Shown: piece after piece, positions 17,547 to 25,865 of the stretch
Layout of the letters: each line of letters begins with the position of its first letter
Position numbering within the stretch: position 1 is the stretch's first letter
NCBI RefSeq assembly: GCF_003605435.1
Contig: NZ_QXQB01000002.1
Coordinates: 186,001 to 250,000 of the forward strand
Source: Paenibacillus pinisoli
Lineage (GTDB): Bacteria > Bacillota > Bacilli > Paenibacillales > Paenibacillaceae
DNA length: 64,000 bases
Direction of reading: 5' to 3'
Program-made: the position numbers and the translations under genes
Notes under the pieces: model-generated
Database searches by the model: none
Told to the model about the DNA's origin: nothing
Seen by the model: the letters and a program-made list of their open reading frames with translations, nothing else

Positions 17547-18749
17547 TTAAGATTTCCTGCTCCAATAGTCATTCAACAGCTTCAAGAACAAATTCGGGAA
17601 CGGAAGCCTGTCCATTTCGTCCCTTCCGATCCAGCGGTATCGGCTTCGCTCCTCTGCCGGCATATCCTCCAGAGTCGCTGCCGGCTCGCCTGTCCAATAA
17701 GGCGCTCCGCTCTCCGCAGCCAGCACGCCGTCCATAACGCCCAGATCCGCTGCATATACCCGCATCCGCCAGTGAATATGGCTGAAGATATGATCCGCGT
17801 CCGCAAACCATCCTGTCGGTCGGATCAGCAAACCTGCGTCCGTCTCCAGCATGCGGATGGCGGCTTCCGCCAGCTCGCCTTGCTCCTTGGGAGCCGATTC
17901 TGCGAACATGCCGCTGTGCTTGCCGTCAAGCAGCAGATGCGGCAGCTCCCACATCTGAGCCAGCAGTCCTGTATTTGGACGCTGTCTGACCAGCACTTTC
18001 CCTGCGTGTTCGGCTGTGCCCTCGACAATTACCGCCAAGCGGTATTCCTGCCGCGGCGGCTTCGCCTTCGTCTTGATCGGAAGCTCCGTCTCGCGCCCCG
18101 CCATTCTCGCTTCGCAATGCTCCATAACCGGACATGGCAAGCAGCTTGGCGACTTGGGCGTACAGACGAGCGCGCCCAGCTCCATCAGCGCCTGATTGAA
18201 GTCACCCGCCGCTCCCTCTGGAATAAGGCTTGCGGCAAGCTTCTCGATCCCTACTCTTGTAGACGGCTTCGCAATATCATCCTCCAGGCAGAAATAGCGG
18301 GAGAGCACCCGCATGACGTTGCCGTCCACCGCCGGCTCCGGACGGTTGAAGGCAATGCTCATAATCGCGCCTGTCGTATACGGCCCGACGCCCTTTAGTA
18401 CCGCCACCGATTCCTTATCATCGGGAATGATGCCGCCATATAGCTCCATCACCATCTTAGCGCCCGCCTGCAGGTTTCTCGCCCGCGAATAATAGCCGAG
18501 TCCCTCCCAGCACTTCAGCACCTCATCCTCCGGCGCTTCGGCAAGAGCCTGTACCGTCGGGAAATTCGCCATAAATCGTTCAAAGTAAGGGATAACCGTA
18601 TCGACCCTCGTCTGCTGAAGCATAATTTCGGATACCCATATCCGGTAAGGGTCTTTATTTTTCCGCCACGGCAGGTCCCTGTTGCCTCTTTGATACCAGG
18701 CCAGCAGCTCCCGGCTAAAATATTGCCTTGCTTCCGCTTGCATTGTCAT
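17547..18749 (-). CDS. mutY: A/G-specific adenine DNA glycosylase MutY
   Basis: Base-excision repair enzyme removing adenine mispaired with 8-oxoguanine. The N-terminal catalytic domain has LQQTRVDTVIPYF with the family Glu/Gln region (about 43-55), a helix-hairpin-helix LKGVGPYTTGAIMSIAF and the catalytic Asp in AVDGNVMRVL. A [4Fe-4S] cluster loop follows with the canonical spacing C-x6-C-x2-C-x5-C (CTPKSPSC, LPC, PVMEHC). A C-terminal NUDIX-like domain (about 235-395) recognises 8-oxoG. GGAAGGA lies 10 bases before ATG. Length of 400 is somewhat long owing to an extended C-terminal domain. Confidence 0.95.
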   Translation of the reverse strand: MTMQAEARQYFSRELLAWYQRGNRDLPWRKNKDPYRIWVSEIMLQQTRVDTVIPYFERFMANFPTVQALAEAPEDEVLKCWEGLGYYSRARNLQAGAKMVMELYGGIIPDDKESVAVLKGVGPYTTGAIMSIAFNRPEPAVDGNVMRVLSRYFCLEDDIAKPSTRVGIEKLAASLIPEGAAGDFNQALMELGALVCTPKSPSCLPCPVMEHCEARMAGRETELPIKTKAKPPRQEYRLAVIVEGTAEHAGKVLVRQRPNTGLLAQMWELPHLLLDGKHSGMFAESAPKEQGELAEAAIRMLETDAGLLIRPTGWFADADHIFSHIHWRMRVYAADLGVMDGVLAAESGAPYWTGEPAATLEDMPAEERSRYRWIGRDEMDRLPFPNLFLKLLNDYWSRKS

Positions 18750-18780
18750 ACTATCGTAATCCTTCCCGTCCTCGGAGTGG

Positions 18781-18809
18781 TTGTTTGTTCTCTCTCATTC
18801 CTCTATTAT
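18781..18809 (+). promoter_or_regulatory. SigA-type promoter of cytochrome c gene
   Basis: TTGTTT (18781-18786), 17-base spacer, TATTAT (18804-18809); 56 bases upstream of the TTG start at 18866. Confidence 0.6.
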
Positions 18810-18865
18810 ACGAATTATACAAGCATATTCCTATGAATAACATGGAAGAGAAAGGAGGAGTACCT

Positions 18866-19213
18866 TTGCTGACTGCTAAATTAACTGCTCAACTGGCGAA
18901 ATGCACTGTCTTTCTGGCGCTGGCTGCCACACTGGCCGCATGCGGCGGCAGCCCGACAGGAGGCACAAACCTGAAGGACGCTCCGTCCGATATTGCAGCC
19001 GTCTACAAGGCCCGCTGCCTGAACTGTCACGGCAACGACCTGCAAGGCCGCGTCGGCGCCAATACGAACCTGCAGCAGGTTGGCTCCCGCATGAGCTACG
19101 AGGAGATCACGGCTCAGATCAAGCAAGGCGAAGGGCTGATGCCGGGCTTCGCCGATACCTTATCGGAAAAGGAAATCGACGGTCTGGCCGACTGGCTGGC
19201 CTCCAAGCAATAA
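18866..19213 (+). CDS. cccB: Cytochrome c551-type lipoprotein
   Basis: Small membrane-anchored c-type cytochrome, electron carrier on the outer face of the membrane, like B. subtilis CccB. The lipobox LAAC sets the lipidated Cys26, followed by a GGSPTGG linker; heme attachment CLNCH is at 51-55 and the axial Met is probably in GLMPGF. The open frame begins at 18728 but the real start is TTG 18866: AAGGAGG at 18852-18858 is 7 bases upstream, and starting here gives a normal lipoprotein signal. 115 residues. Transcribed from 18781-18809, divergent from mutY. A T-less inverted repeat (CCGGCTGTG 19247-19255 / CACAGCCGG 19281-19289) lies downstream. Confidence 0.88.
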   Translation: MLTAKLTAQLAKCTVFLALAATLAACGGSPTGGTNLKDAPSDIAAVYKARCLNCHGNDLQGRVGANTNLQQVGSRMSYEEITAQIKQGEGLMPGFADTLSEKEIDGLADWLASKQ

Positions 19214-19380
19214 AGCCCTGCGGATCAGCCTCAGAGCGTTCTATATCCGGCTGTGACACTATCAATCTATCGCATGATGCCACAGCCGGGGCCCTACTAA
19301 TCACGGCTCGGCACTACTAATTTCTCCTATGTGACAGTTATACGATAATAATGGCACTTAGTAACGTTAAAAGAGCTTAG

Positions 19381-19600
19381 TCGCTCCAAATTCTGATCTA
19401 ACGACGCCACGCGGCGCTAAACCCGTAAAATCTGCGCAAAAGCGAAAATAGCGACGTATGGCGGCGTTGCACGAGCTCCATCGCTCCAAATTCTGATCTA
19501 ACGACGCCACGCGGCGCTAAACCCGTAAAATCTGCGCAAAAGCGAAAATAGCGACGTATGGCGGCGTTACATAAGCTCAACAGCTCCAAAAGCTGATTTA
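19381..19600. repeat. 100-bp direct repeat (2.2 copies)
   Basis: The block starting TCGCTCCAAATTCTGATCTA occurs at 19381 and again at 19481, identical for about 87 bases, and a decayed third start is at 19581 (CAGCTCCAAAAGCTGATTTA), an exact 100-bp spacing. It contains GCGAAAATAGCG, which resembles the complement of the 50-bp units at 62151-62550, so it may be a two-unit member of the same family. Lies between convergent genes. Confidence 0.9.
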
Positions 19601-19680
19601 ACGCTGCCCATGCGCCACTAATCGCGCCTGAAGCAAGGTTCTCGCTTTTCAAGGCGGCTAGTTATATACCGAAACAGAAA

Positions 19681-19730
19681 ATGGCGGTGTCAGGATTACA
19701 TCCTGTGCACCGCCATACTTTTATTTGTTT
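19681..19730. terminator. Bidirectional intrinsic terminator
   Basis: Stem ATGGCGGTGtCAGGA / TCCTGtgCACCGCCAT with T-rich sequence on both sides (TTTTATTTGTTTT on plus). Ends the small minus-strand gene at 19754. Confidence 0.75.
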
Positions 19731-19753
19731 TGCATCAAACGACGTTTAGTGTC

Positions 19754-19981
19754 TCAATAGCCGATGTAATGCCCATTGGATTTCGGAGACTTGTGGTCGT
19801 AATGGACTGCGGGACCTGCGTAGAACCAATGGGTTTCGCCCATTTGGGGATGAGTCGGGAATAAGTCGCCTTGAACGAGCAGCAGATCATCGCCCCAATC
19901 ATTGGAATACATGCCGTCATACTGCACCCATTGACCTGTCTTGAACCGTCTCTTCGCGTTATGCTGACGCCCTCTGTTCAT
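19754..19981 (-). CDS. Small protein of unknown function (75 aa)
   Basis: Hydrophilic protein with a basic N-terminus (MNRGRQHNAKRRFKTGQWV) and an aromatic, Asp/His-rich remainder (YSNDWGDDLLLVQ, THWFYAGPAVHYDH). I do not recognise a family. Start chosen at ATG 19981 with AAGGAG 7 bases upstream; the frame is open further to 20035. It lies 57 bases beyond the acpS stop on the same strand and is followed by a hairpin. Good RBS plus terminator argue it is real. Confidence 0.65.
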   Translation of the reverse strand: MNRGRQHNAKRRFKTGQWVQYDGMYSNDWGDDLLLVQGDLFPTHPQMGETHWFYAGPAVHYDHKSPKSNGHYIGY

Positions 19982-20038
19982 AGCCATTCTCCTTTCGCCG
20001 CATCTTACTGCTATTACATTCGCAGTATGGGCCAAAGG

Positions 20039-20437
20039 TTACAATTTTATCCGTTCCACGACGGCAAAAGCCGAAGCCAATGCGCGTTCATGCGTAATCG
20101 TAATGTGAATGGCAGTATCCGCTCCACTGAGACCAAGCCGAACCCATGCTTCAGCAGACAGTCTGCAGACTGGCTTGCCGGATGCATCCCGCCCGATATC
20201 CATATCTCCAAAACCAAGCAAAGCTCCGATGCCGCAGCCAAATGACTTCGCAATCGCTTCCTTGGCTGCGAACCGCCCCGCAACATACTGATGCAGGCGC
20301 GGCCCGCTATAAGATGAACAAGCACTCCGTTCGCCAGGAGTCAATATACGCTGCATGAATCTGTCGCGCAGCTTGCTCTCCAGCATCTCGGAGACTCTCG
20401 CCACGTCCGTCAGATCATGTCCGATTCCTATTATCAT
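20039..20437 (-). CDS. acpS: Holo-[acyl-carrier-protein] synthase
   Basis: Transfers 4'-phosphopantetheine from CoA to the conserved Ser of acyl carrier protein, needed for fatty acid synthesis. MIIGIGHDLTDVARV at the N-terminus (Asp8 binds Mg) and GRFAAKEAIAKSFG with the catalytic Glu (about 56-68) define the AcpS group; 132 residues is normal. GAGGAGG precedes the ATG. Confidence 0.95.
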   Translation of the reverse strand: MIIGIGHDLTDVARVSEMLESKLRDRFMQRILTPGERSACSSYSGPRLHQYVAGRFAAKEAIAKSFGCGIGALLGFGDMDIGRDASGKPVCRLSAEAWVRLGLSGADTAIHITITHERALASAFAVVERIKL

Positions 20438-20490
20438 GCTCCTGCCTCCTCTTTCATGATGGAGACATTAGCAGATGGGATCATCGTTTG

Positions 20491-22599
20491 TCAAGGCGCC
20501 AAGCCGGAATCGTTCAGCGCTCTCTCGTAAGAGAAAGCTTCACCGCTCTTATCCTTGAAGCTTACGACCAGAAGTCCGTCTTCAGCTGCACCGATGTACG
20601 AGCCCTCAGCAGCATACGTAAATTTGTTGAATCCAGGGAAGCCGAATGGATCGCTTCCGCCTTCTTCCTTCTCTAACGGAATGGCAACCGCCCCCGCAGC
20701 TGCTCCGGCCTCCGGAACAAACTCCACCTGAAGCTCTTCAGGCTCGCCTTGGTCCTCGCGAATCCATACATCAAGCTTCACGAGCTGCGTGCCGCTCTTG
20801 CTTTCATTGATTCGCAGCGTCATATGCGCCTTCTCGCCCATCACATGCCAATATACAGGCTCTCTGGCCGCATCAGGCGGCGAATATGGCGGCGGCGAGG
20901 TCGTCGCCAGCCATCCGGCAGCGACAATAAGGGCTATAGCTGCTACAATCTCTGCGCGAACACCCCATACAAGAGCTCTCTCTCCAGAAGCCTTGGACCG
21001 CAGCAGCCGATGAACGGCCGCTATGCCAACGACAAGCAGCAGCAGGACGATTTTGACAAGCGCCAGTCTGCCGTAATCGCTGCTCCATAGCTGGCTCCAC
21101 GAGGAGAGATGATTCAGCGTCAGCCATACTCCGCTAATGATAATGAGAACAATGCTAGGCAAAGCGTACATTGCGAACCTGTCACCTGTGCGAAGCAAGG
21201 CTTTGCTGCCTCCAGGCCGATAGGTAAGCATCCAGAGACCTGTCAAACCGCCAAACCAGACGGCGGCAGTCCCCATGTGGACTGTATGAGCAATAATCGA
21301 AACCATGGCATCTTCTGCCGCCGCGTAAGCATGCCCAGTCATCGGGAACGTGACGATAATGCCCGCCGCGAGCAGCCATTTGACCGGATTAGCCCATACA
21401 GCCTCGCGCTTCGGCGCAAATGCCAGCAGCAGGATGATGACCGCCGCAGACGGTCGCAGGAAGGAAACCTTGCCTACCATCGTCTGCGATAAAATATCGT
21501 TCCAGGCGATCCCGCTAAACTGCGAAGCCAGCATGTCGATACGGCTCCATCCGGATGCGATCCAGATGATCGCGGCGGCTGCAATAACGAATTGCTCCGC
21601 CCGCAGCGAAAATCCGATTGGCGGCTCGCTGTCTTCGTTTCTCCATAGCGCGTAGCGGAAGAACAAGATGCCTCCGGCAGCTAGCGCAGCCAGCACCTCG
21701 GCAATGCGCAGGAACACCATCAAACCGTGGCCTCCCGCATGATTATGCTCTCCGCCGCTGCTGCTTGATGCCGATGCGGCAGAATCGCCGCCGGAGCTTA
21801 CAGCCGACGGCTCCGTCTCGCTTTCGACAACACCGCTCGCTTCTTCCGCGTCATCCGTAGCGGCAGGCTCTGCATCCGACGGATCGGTCGCAAGGCCTGC
21901 GCTTTCAGCAGTCTCCGGCAACTCGCCGCTTGCCGTATCATCCGGCTCGGAGGTCTCCGCCTCGGCAGGCGGCGCGGATGCCTCGCTTGCGTCTTGAGAC
22001 GGCGTCGGTGTTGGCGACGGGGTAGCCGAGCCGGCTGCCTGAGACGGCTCTTGCTTGGCTGGGCTGCTCGGCGACGGCGTCACTGATGGCTTCGCCGTTG
22101 CAGCAGTGCCGGGTGAAGCCGTTGAAGCGGCTGCCGATGGCGCCACTGTCGGCTTCGGAGTTGCGGTCGGCTTAGCGCTGCCGCCAGAGCCGCCGCCGTC
22201 AAGCGAAGCCGTATCGTCAGGCGCCTTCGTCTCCAGCGCTACGCCGATGGAGAATTGAAAGGAGCCGTCGGTCACATGCGTATCCAAGGACAGCACCTGC
22301 CACTTTACCTTGTACACGCCTTGCTCCAGCTTAGGAATCGTCAAAATCAGCGTCTGGTCGCCATCGCTGCTGAGTGTCCCCTTTACTTCGCCGCCTGCGC
22401 TGTTCTCCAGCGTAACAGAGCTCATCTTGGTATCGATTTTTTCGGTAAATGTAAGTTTGATCTGAGATGGCGAGCTATCCAATACCGCATTGGCCAGCGG
22501 AGAGGACTGATAAATATAGGCATGTGCCGAGACGAAGCTCGGCAAGCATGCCCATACCACCAGCAGAATAGCCAGTAAGGAATAACTTTTTTTCATCAT
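20491..22599 (-). CDS. CopC/CopD copper-handling membrane protein (YcnJ-like)
   Basis: Copper import/resistance fusion protein. A signal peptide ends at Ala25, so the mature protein starts HAYIYQSSP with His26 at the N-terminus, the first ligand of the CopC Cu(II) site. CopC beta-sandwich about 26-120; a 150-residue Pro/Thr/Ser/Ala/Glu-rich low-complexity linker (about 135-290); a multi-helix CopD membrane domain (about 295-580) with HxxxM-type segments such as IAHTVHMGTAAVWFG; and an outside C-terminal beta domain (about 595-702). The overall order matches B. subtilis YcnJ with a longer linker. Begins 3 bases after the DUF4198 gene stops, so they form one operon. Confidence 0.88.
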   Translation of the reverse strand: MMKKSYSLLAILLVVWACLPSFVSAHAYIYQSSPLANAVLDSSPSQIKLTFTEKIDTKMSSVTLENSAGGEVKGTLSSDGDQTLILTIPKLEQGVYKVKWQVLSLDTHVTDGSFQFSIGVALETKAPDDTASLDGGGSGGSAKPTATPKPTVAPSAAASTASPGTAATAKPSVTPSPSSPAKQEPSQAAGSATPSPTPTPSQDASEASAPPAEAETSEPDDTASGELPETAESAGLATDPSDAEPAATDDAEEASGVVESETEPSAVSSGGDSAASASSSSGGEHNHAGGHGLMVFLRIAEVLAALAAGGILFFRYALWRNEDSEPPIGFSLRAEQFVIAAAAIIWIASGWSRIDMLASQFSGIAWNDILSQTMVGKVSFLRPSAAVIILLLAFAPKREAVWANPVKWLLAAGIIVTFPMTGHAYAAAEDAMVSIIAHTVHMGTAAVWFGGLTGLWMLTYRPGGSKALLRTGDRFAMYALPSIVLIIISGVWLTLNHLSSWSQLWSSDYGRLALVKIVLLLLVVGIAAVHRLLRSKASGERALVWGVRAEIVAAIALIVAAGWLATTSPPPYSPPDAAREPVYWHVMGEKAHMTLRINESKSGTQLVKLDVWIREDQGEPEELQVEFVPEAGAAAGAVAIPLEKEEGGSDPFGFPGFNKFTYAAEGSYIGAAEDGLLVVSFKDKSGEAFSYERALNDSGLAP

Positions 22600-22602
22600 G
22601 CG

Positions 22603-23670
22603 TTATTTCGTGTAAATCGCAACTGCGGCTCTGGATTCGCCCACGGCCGGGAAGTATTCCACGGTCGCGCCTGCCGCCTCTGCGATGGCGCGAAGCGCGC
22701 CAGCTTCCTGCGATGCGTAGTTAGGATCGATATGATCACGGATAAAGTCAGCGGATGCTTTCGTTACGCCTTTCTCTACTTTCACAGCGCCATCTTGCGC
22801 AACTGCTACACCGTTAACATAGACATGCGGTACGCTGGAGGCCGGCTTGCCAGGCAGCTTCGGCGATTCGTTCTGTACAGTGAACGTCATAGTCGCCTCG
22901 TAGCTCGTCTGATCGTATTCGCCATCCTTGGCTTCTTTCGTCGCCGGCTTCGCGCGGACAAGATAGTAGTCGGCAGCGCCAGCCTTGAACGCAATCTTGC
23001 CGTCCTTGTCCGTTACAAGCTCAGTCGGCTCCGAGTTGCTGCGGCGGATGATATCCACATTGGTGTCTGCAAGGGGCTCGCCCTTCAGCAGCAATTGGAT
23101 GGACACTTCTTCGCCAGCTGTCACAGCAGCAGGATTGAAGAGCGGAATAAGCTCAGCGCGGTCAGGGCTTACTTGCTTCGAGAACCCTTGCAGCGCCTTC
23201 ACGCGGTCAATGACCGGAATGTCGCTTACAGCAACGAACGACTTCGCGCTGCGCAGCGTGCGGCTGCCTGTGCCGCCATGCTTGAAGATGCTGTCGCCCT
23301 CAACCGAGACGATATAAGCGCCCGGCGTGTTCGACTTGAACGATGCGACAAAATAGTTGTTGACTGCAGGTTCCGTCTCCGTAGCTGCTTCGCCTGTATA
23401 GAACCTGGTTCCCGTAATGTCGGACTTGACGCCGCCCGGCGTCGTAACGAACACCTTCGATGTGTCTGTGCTCCATTGTCCTGCGATGCGATAGCTTTTG
23501 TGCTCATTGGAGTGGTTGCCAAGCATAAGTTCAACATAAGAGACTTGCCCCGGCGCCACTATGGGCGAATTAGTCTGCGACCAGCCGTCATGAGCGAACA
23601 CGGGTATTGCTGCGCTTACCGTCAACACGGCTGCCAGCAGCGCGCCTGTCATTTTCTTGCGAATAGACAT
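22603..23670 (-). CDS. Exported DUF4198-type metal-associated protein
   Basis: Secreted/membrane-outside protein, first gene of an operon with the CopC/CopD gene. Signal peptide 1-26 (VFA cleavage) leaves a mature N-terminus HDGWSQ, the His-start typical of DUF4198 proteins that accompany nickel, cobalt or copper transport. Residues about 27-150 and 185-265 form beta-sandwich repeats (GEEVSIQLLLKGEPLADTNV). The last 75 residues (VPHVYVNGVAVAQDG to AVAIYTK) look like a degenerate stalk domain, as in many Paenibacillus surface proteins. AGAGAGG lies 10 bases before the ATG. The copper link rests on the operon partner. Confidence 0.78.
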   Translation of the reverse strand: MSIRKKMTGALLAAVLTVSAAIPVFAHDGWSQTNSPIVAPGQVSYVELMLGNHSNEHKSYRIAGQWSTDTSKVFVTTPGGVKSDITGTRFYTGEAATETEPAVNNYFVASFKSNTPGAYIVSVEGDSIFKHGGTGSRTLRSAKSFVAVSDIPVIDRVKALQGFSKQVSPDRAELIPLFNPAAVTAGEEVSIQLLLKGEPLADTNVDIIRRSNSEPTELVTDKDGKIAFKAGAADYYLVRAKPATKEAKDGEYDQTSYEATMTFTVQNESPKLPGKPASSVPHVYVNGVAVAQDGAVKVEKGVTKASADFIRDHIDPNYASQEAGALRAIAEAAGATVEYFPAVGESRAAVAIYTK

Positions 23671-23761
23671 CCTACATCAACCTCTCTTATCGAATTAATA
23701 TTAACTTACATATTGTAACAACTTCGGCCGATGAAGACATGACCCGAACGAGCCATCTAAT

Positions 23762-23790
23762 TGTGAACAAATTGTGAACGAACTGTGAAC
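23762..23790 (-). promoter_or_regulatory. Three TTCACA direct repeats (PhoP- or ResD-type box)
   Basis: On the minus strand TTCACA-N5-TTCACA-N5-TTCACA, exact 11-bp (one helical turn) spacing, about 90-120 bases before the DUF4198 start. This fits the PhoP box TT(A/C/T)ACA-N5 layout; read on plus it is TTGTGAAC/TTGTGAAC/CTGTGAAC, which also resembles ResD sites (TTTGTGAAT). Both are OmpR-family regulators. A -10-like TACAAT lies at 23712-23717 on minus. Confidence 0.6.
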
Positions 23791-23868
23791 AACCCTCTTT
23801 ATTTTCATTCATTTTCAAAAATGCGTATTTCCCTCATCCCGCTTCAGCGGCTAATCTTCTGTTAAGCA

Positions 23869-23912
23869 CAAAAAAGCTGACGCTTGGAATCACATAGATT
23901 CCAAGCGTCAGC
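23869..23912 (-). terminator. Intrinsic terminator of nadE
   Basis: Perfect 16-base stem GCTGACGCTTGGAATC / complement with a 5-base loop, followed on minus by TTTTTT. Confidence 0.93.
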
Positions 23913-23938
23913 CTGCTAAGTCGGAACGGTCCATTTCC

Positions 23939-24748
23939 TTAAATGCCGGGAATAGCGGAACGCTTATGCTCCGTCTTCAAATATTGCTTCTCAAGCTTCT
24001 CGCGAACCTCTGGCGCAATGTCCTTGCCCTCCAGATAATCGCTGTTCTCGTCATACTTGATGCCAAGCTCATCCTCGTCCGTCTGGCCGTCCCATAGGCC
24101 GGCAGTCGGCGCTTTGTGCAGCACGCTGTCCGGAACGCCCAGACGCGCGGCAACGAGTCTTACCTGGCGCTTGTTCAGCGTGCTAAGCGGCGTCAGGTCA
24201 ACCGCGCCGTCGCCCCACTTCGTATAGAAGCCGGTCACCGCTTCCGAAGCATGATCCGTGCCTACTACGAGCAGATTCAGATCGAAGGCAAGCGCATACT
24301 GCATCACCATGCGCGTTCTCGCCTTGACGTTGCCTTTGCCTCCGCGGCTGAGATGGCGCGGGATGCCAAGCGCCTTGAAGCTGTGCTCGACTTCAAGGGC
24401 AATCTCGTCTACCGCCTCGCCGATATTCGTCTCTGCCTTATGCAACAAGCCGAACGCTTCGGCAACCGCATAGCTGTCGGCAATATCGACTTGCTTGTCA
24501 TAAGGCTGGAATACGCCAAGGGTCATATATTCCTTGCCCGTCTCTGCGCTGAGCTCATCCGTCGCACGCTTGCACAGACCCGCCGCAACGGCGCTGTCAA
24601 TGCCGCCGCTGATCGCGATAAGCAATCCGGCTGCGTTCGCATCAAGAACATATTTCTTCAGGAAGTCGACCCGCTTGCGAATCTCCTCGTCGGGATCGAT
24701 CACCGGCTTTACGCCGAGACGTGTAATAATTTCCTCTTGTAGAGTCAT
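23939..24748 (-). CDS. nadE: Ammonia-dependent NAD+ synthetase
   Basis: Final step of NAD synthesis: adenylation then amidation of deamido-NAD. The PP-loop motif SGGIDSAVAAGL (about 44-55) binds ATP; VVGTDHASEAVTGFYTKWGDGAVDLTPLS (seen as GTDHASE and TKWGDGAVDL) is the family active-site region; no glutaminase domain, so ammonia is the donor. TAGGAG lies 7 bases before the ATG. Starts 13 bases after the bacilliredoxin gene, so cotranscribed with it. Confidence 0.96.
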   Translation of the reverse strand: MTLQEEIITRLGVKPVIDPDEEIRKRVDFLKKYVLDANAAGLLIAISGGIDSAVAAGLCKRATDELSAETGKEYMTLGVFQPYDKQVDIADSYAVAEAFGLLHKAETNIGEAVDEIALEVEHSFKALGIPRHLSRGGKGNVKARTRMVMQYALAFDLNLLVVGTDHASEAVTGFYTKWGDGAVDLTPLSTLNKRQVRLVAARLGVPDSVLHKAPTAGLWDGQTDEDELGIKYDENSDYLEGKDIAPEVREKLEKQYLKTEHKRSAIPGI

Positions 24749-24761
24749 CTGGCAGCTCCTA

Positions 24762-25196
24762 TTAACCGCAATATTTGTCGAATGCGTCCGTCAAGTCTGC
24801 CGCGATATCGGCTGCGGAGCGATTCTCGATTTGATGGCGTTCAATAAAGTGAACCAGCTCTCCGTCCTTCATCAATGCGATGGAAGGCGAAGAAGGCGGG
24901 TATGGCGCAAAGTATTGGCGCGCCTGCGCAGTAGCTTCCTTATCCTGGCCGGCGAATACAGTGAACAGGTGATCGGGCAGCTTCTCGTTCTGCAATGCTT
25001 GGGCCACGCCCGGACGGCATTGGCCTGCCGCGCATCCGCATACGGAATTGATCACGATCAGCGCCGTACCTTGCGCGCCCGGCACATGCTCTTCAACTTC
25101 CTCTGCTGTGCGAAGCTCTTGAATTCCCAGCTTCGTAAGATCGTCACGCATGGGTTGGACCATGTCCAACATATATCTCTCGAATGACATCGACAT
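24762..25196 (-). CDS. Bacilliredoxin (BrxA/BrxB family)
   Basis: Thioredoxin-fold protein that removes bacillithiol from S-bacillithiolated proteins. The active site is SVCGCAAG (CGC motif); SMSFERYMLDMVQPMRDDL is the conserved N-terminus. The frame opens at 25214, but AAGGAG is 9 bases before ATG 25196, giving 144 residues, the family length. Cotranscription with nadE is likely. Presence implies the organism makes bacillithiol. Confidence 0.93.
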   Translation of the reverse strand: MSMSFERYMLDMVQPMRDDLTKLGIQELRTAEEVEEHVPGAQGTALIVINSVCGCAAGQCRPGVAQALQNEKLPDHLFTVFAGQDKEATAQARQYFAPYPPSSPSIALMKDGELVHFIERHQIENRSAADIAADLTDAFDKYCG

Positions 25197-25244
25197 GCTA
25201 ATACACTCCTTCAAGGACTATTTTAAGCTATTATACCGCCCCTT

Positions 25245-25282
25245 ACGAAAATAAAGCAACCGGAGTTGTCACTCCGGTTGCT
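25245..25282 (-). terminator. Intrinsic terminator
   Basis: On minus: GCAACCGGAGT, 4-base loop, ACTCCGGTTGC, then TTTATTTT; 2 bases past the stop at 25285. Confidence 0.9.
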
Positions 25283-25284
25283 CC

Positions 25285-25644
25285 CTATTCAGAGGCCGGC
25301 TTATCGGCTCCGCTTGCGGCATCATGCTCCGGATGGAAGAACTGCCTCGCCTCCGGCTGAATGCCATGCTCGAACCAATCCCGGTTCTCCTCCGTCAGAA
25401 AACCGATGTCCTTAAAGGGATGCACCCACTGATCGCCCGCCATTATAGCGGGATCCGTATCCGTGCTCCATTGCTCCAGCGGCGATTCCGGGGACTCATA
25501 CATATGATCGCCGATAACAACGCCATATTCATTAACGAATGGAGCCTCTGGACCTCTTCCTTCGCGAAATTGCGGGAGAAACTCGATTTCGAAAGGATCA
25601 AGGGCAGGATCATCCTTTGGCTTGCGTGAGTTATTGTCGCTCAA
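25285..25644 (-). CDS. Conserved hypothetical protein, DUF3905-like
   Basis: Soluble 119-residue acidic protein with conserved-looking blocks DPFEIEFLPQFREGR, WSTDTDPAIMAGDQWVHPFKD (broken: WSTDTDPAI, GDQWVHPFKD) and NRDWFEHG. It resembles DUF3905 proteins of Bacillus-group spore-formers by memory of the pattern; function unknown. Start is TTG with GAGGG 7 bases upstream. It starts 18 bases after the tiny gene at 25663-25803 and is followed by a terminator, so the two form a small operon. Confidence 0.65.
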   Translation of the reverse strand: MSDNNSRKPKDDPALDPFEIEFLPQFREGRGPEAPFVNEYGVVIGDHMYESPESPLEQWSTDTDPAIMAGDQWVHPFKDIGFLTEENRDWFEHGIQPEARQFFHPEHDAASGADKPASE

Positions 25645-25662
25645 TAGCTATCCCTCGCCGCC

Positions 25663-25803
25663 TTAGGTCGACGGACGGTTGGGTCCGTTCAGCTTTTTGT
25701 CAACGCCGGCATGCTCACCCGACTCATTAGCCTTGGACGCATTGCGCGCCGCTTGCTGCTTCTGCTCCAGGGAGCTGCCGTCTGCTTTCGTTCTATCGGA
25801 CAT
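25663..25803 (-). CDS. Small hydrophilic protein (46 aa), unknown
   Basis: ATG at 25803 preceded by GAAGGAGG (9-base gap), 46 codons, stop TAA. Sequence runs MSDRTKADGSSLEQKQQ..., ending GVDKKLNGPNRPST. It lacks Cys, Trp and hydrophobic stretches, a composition like small acid-soluble spore proteins, but I do not recognise a family. Same strand as, and 18 bases before, the DUF3905-like gene. Confidence 0.55.
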   Translation of the reverse strand: MSDRTKADGSSLEQKQQAARNASKANESGEHAGVDKKLNGPNRPST

Positions 25804-25865
25804 CCTGTTCTGCCTCCTTCGCGGATTGGGTTGCACTCTCACAGAGAGCGGCCGCTATTATCCAT

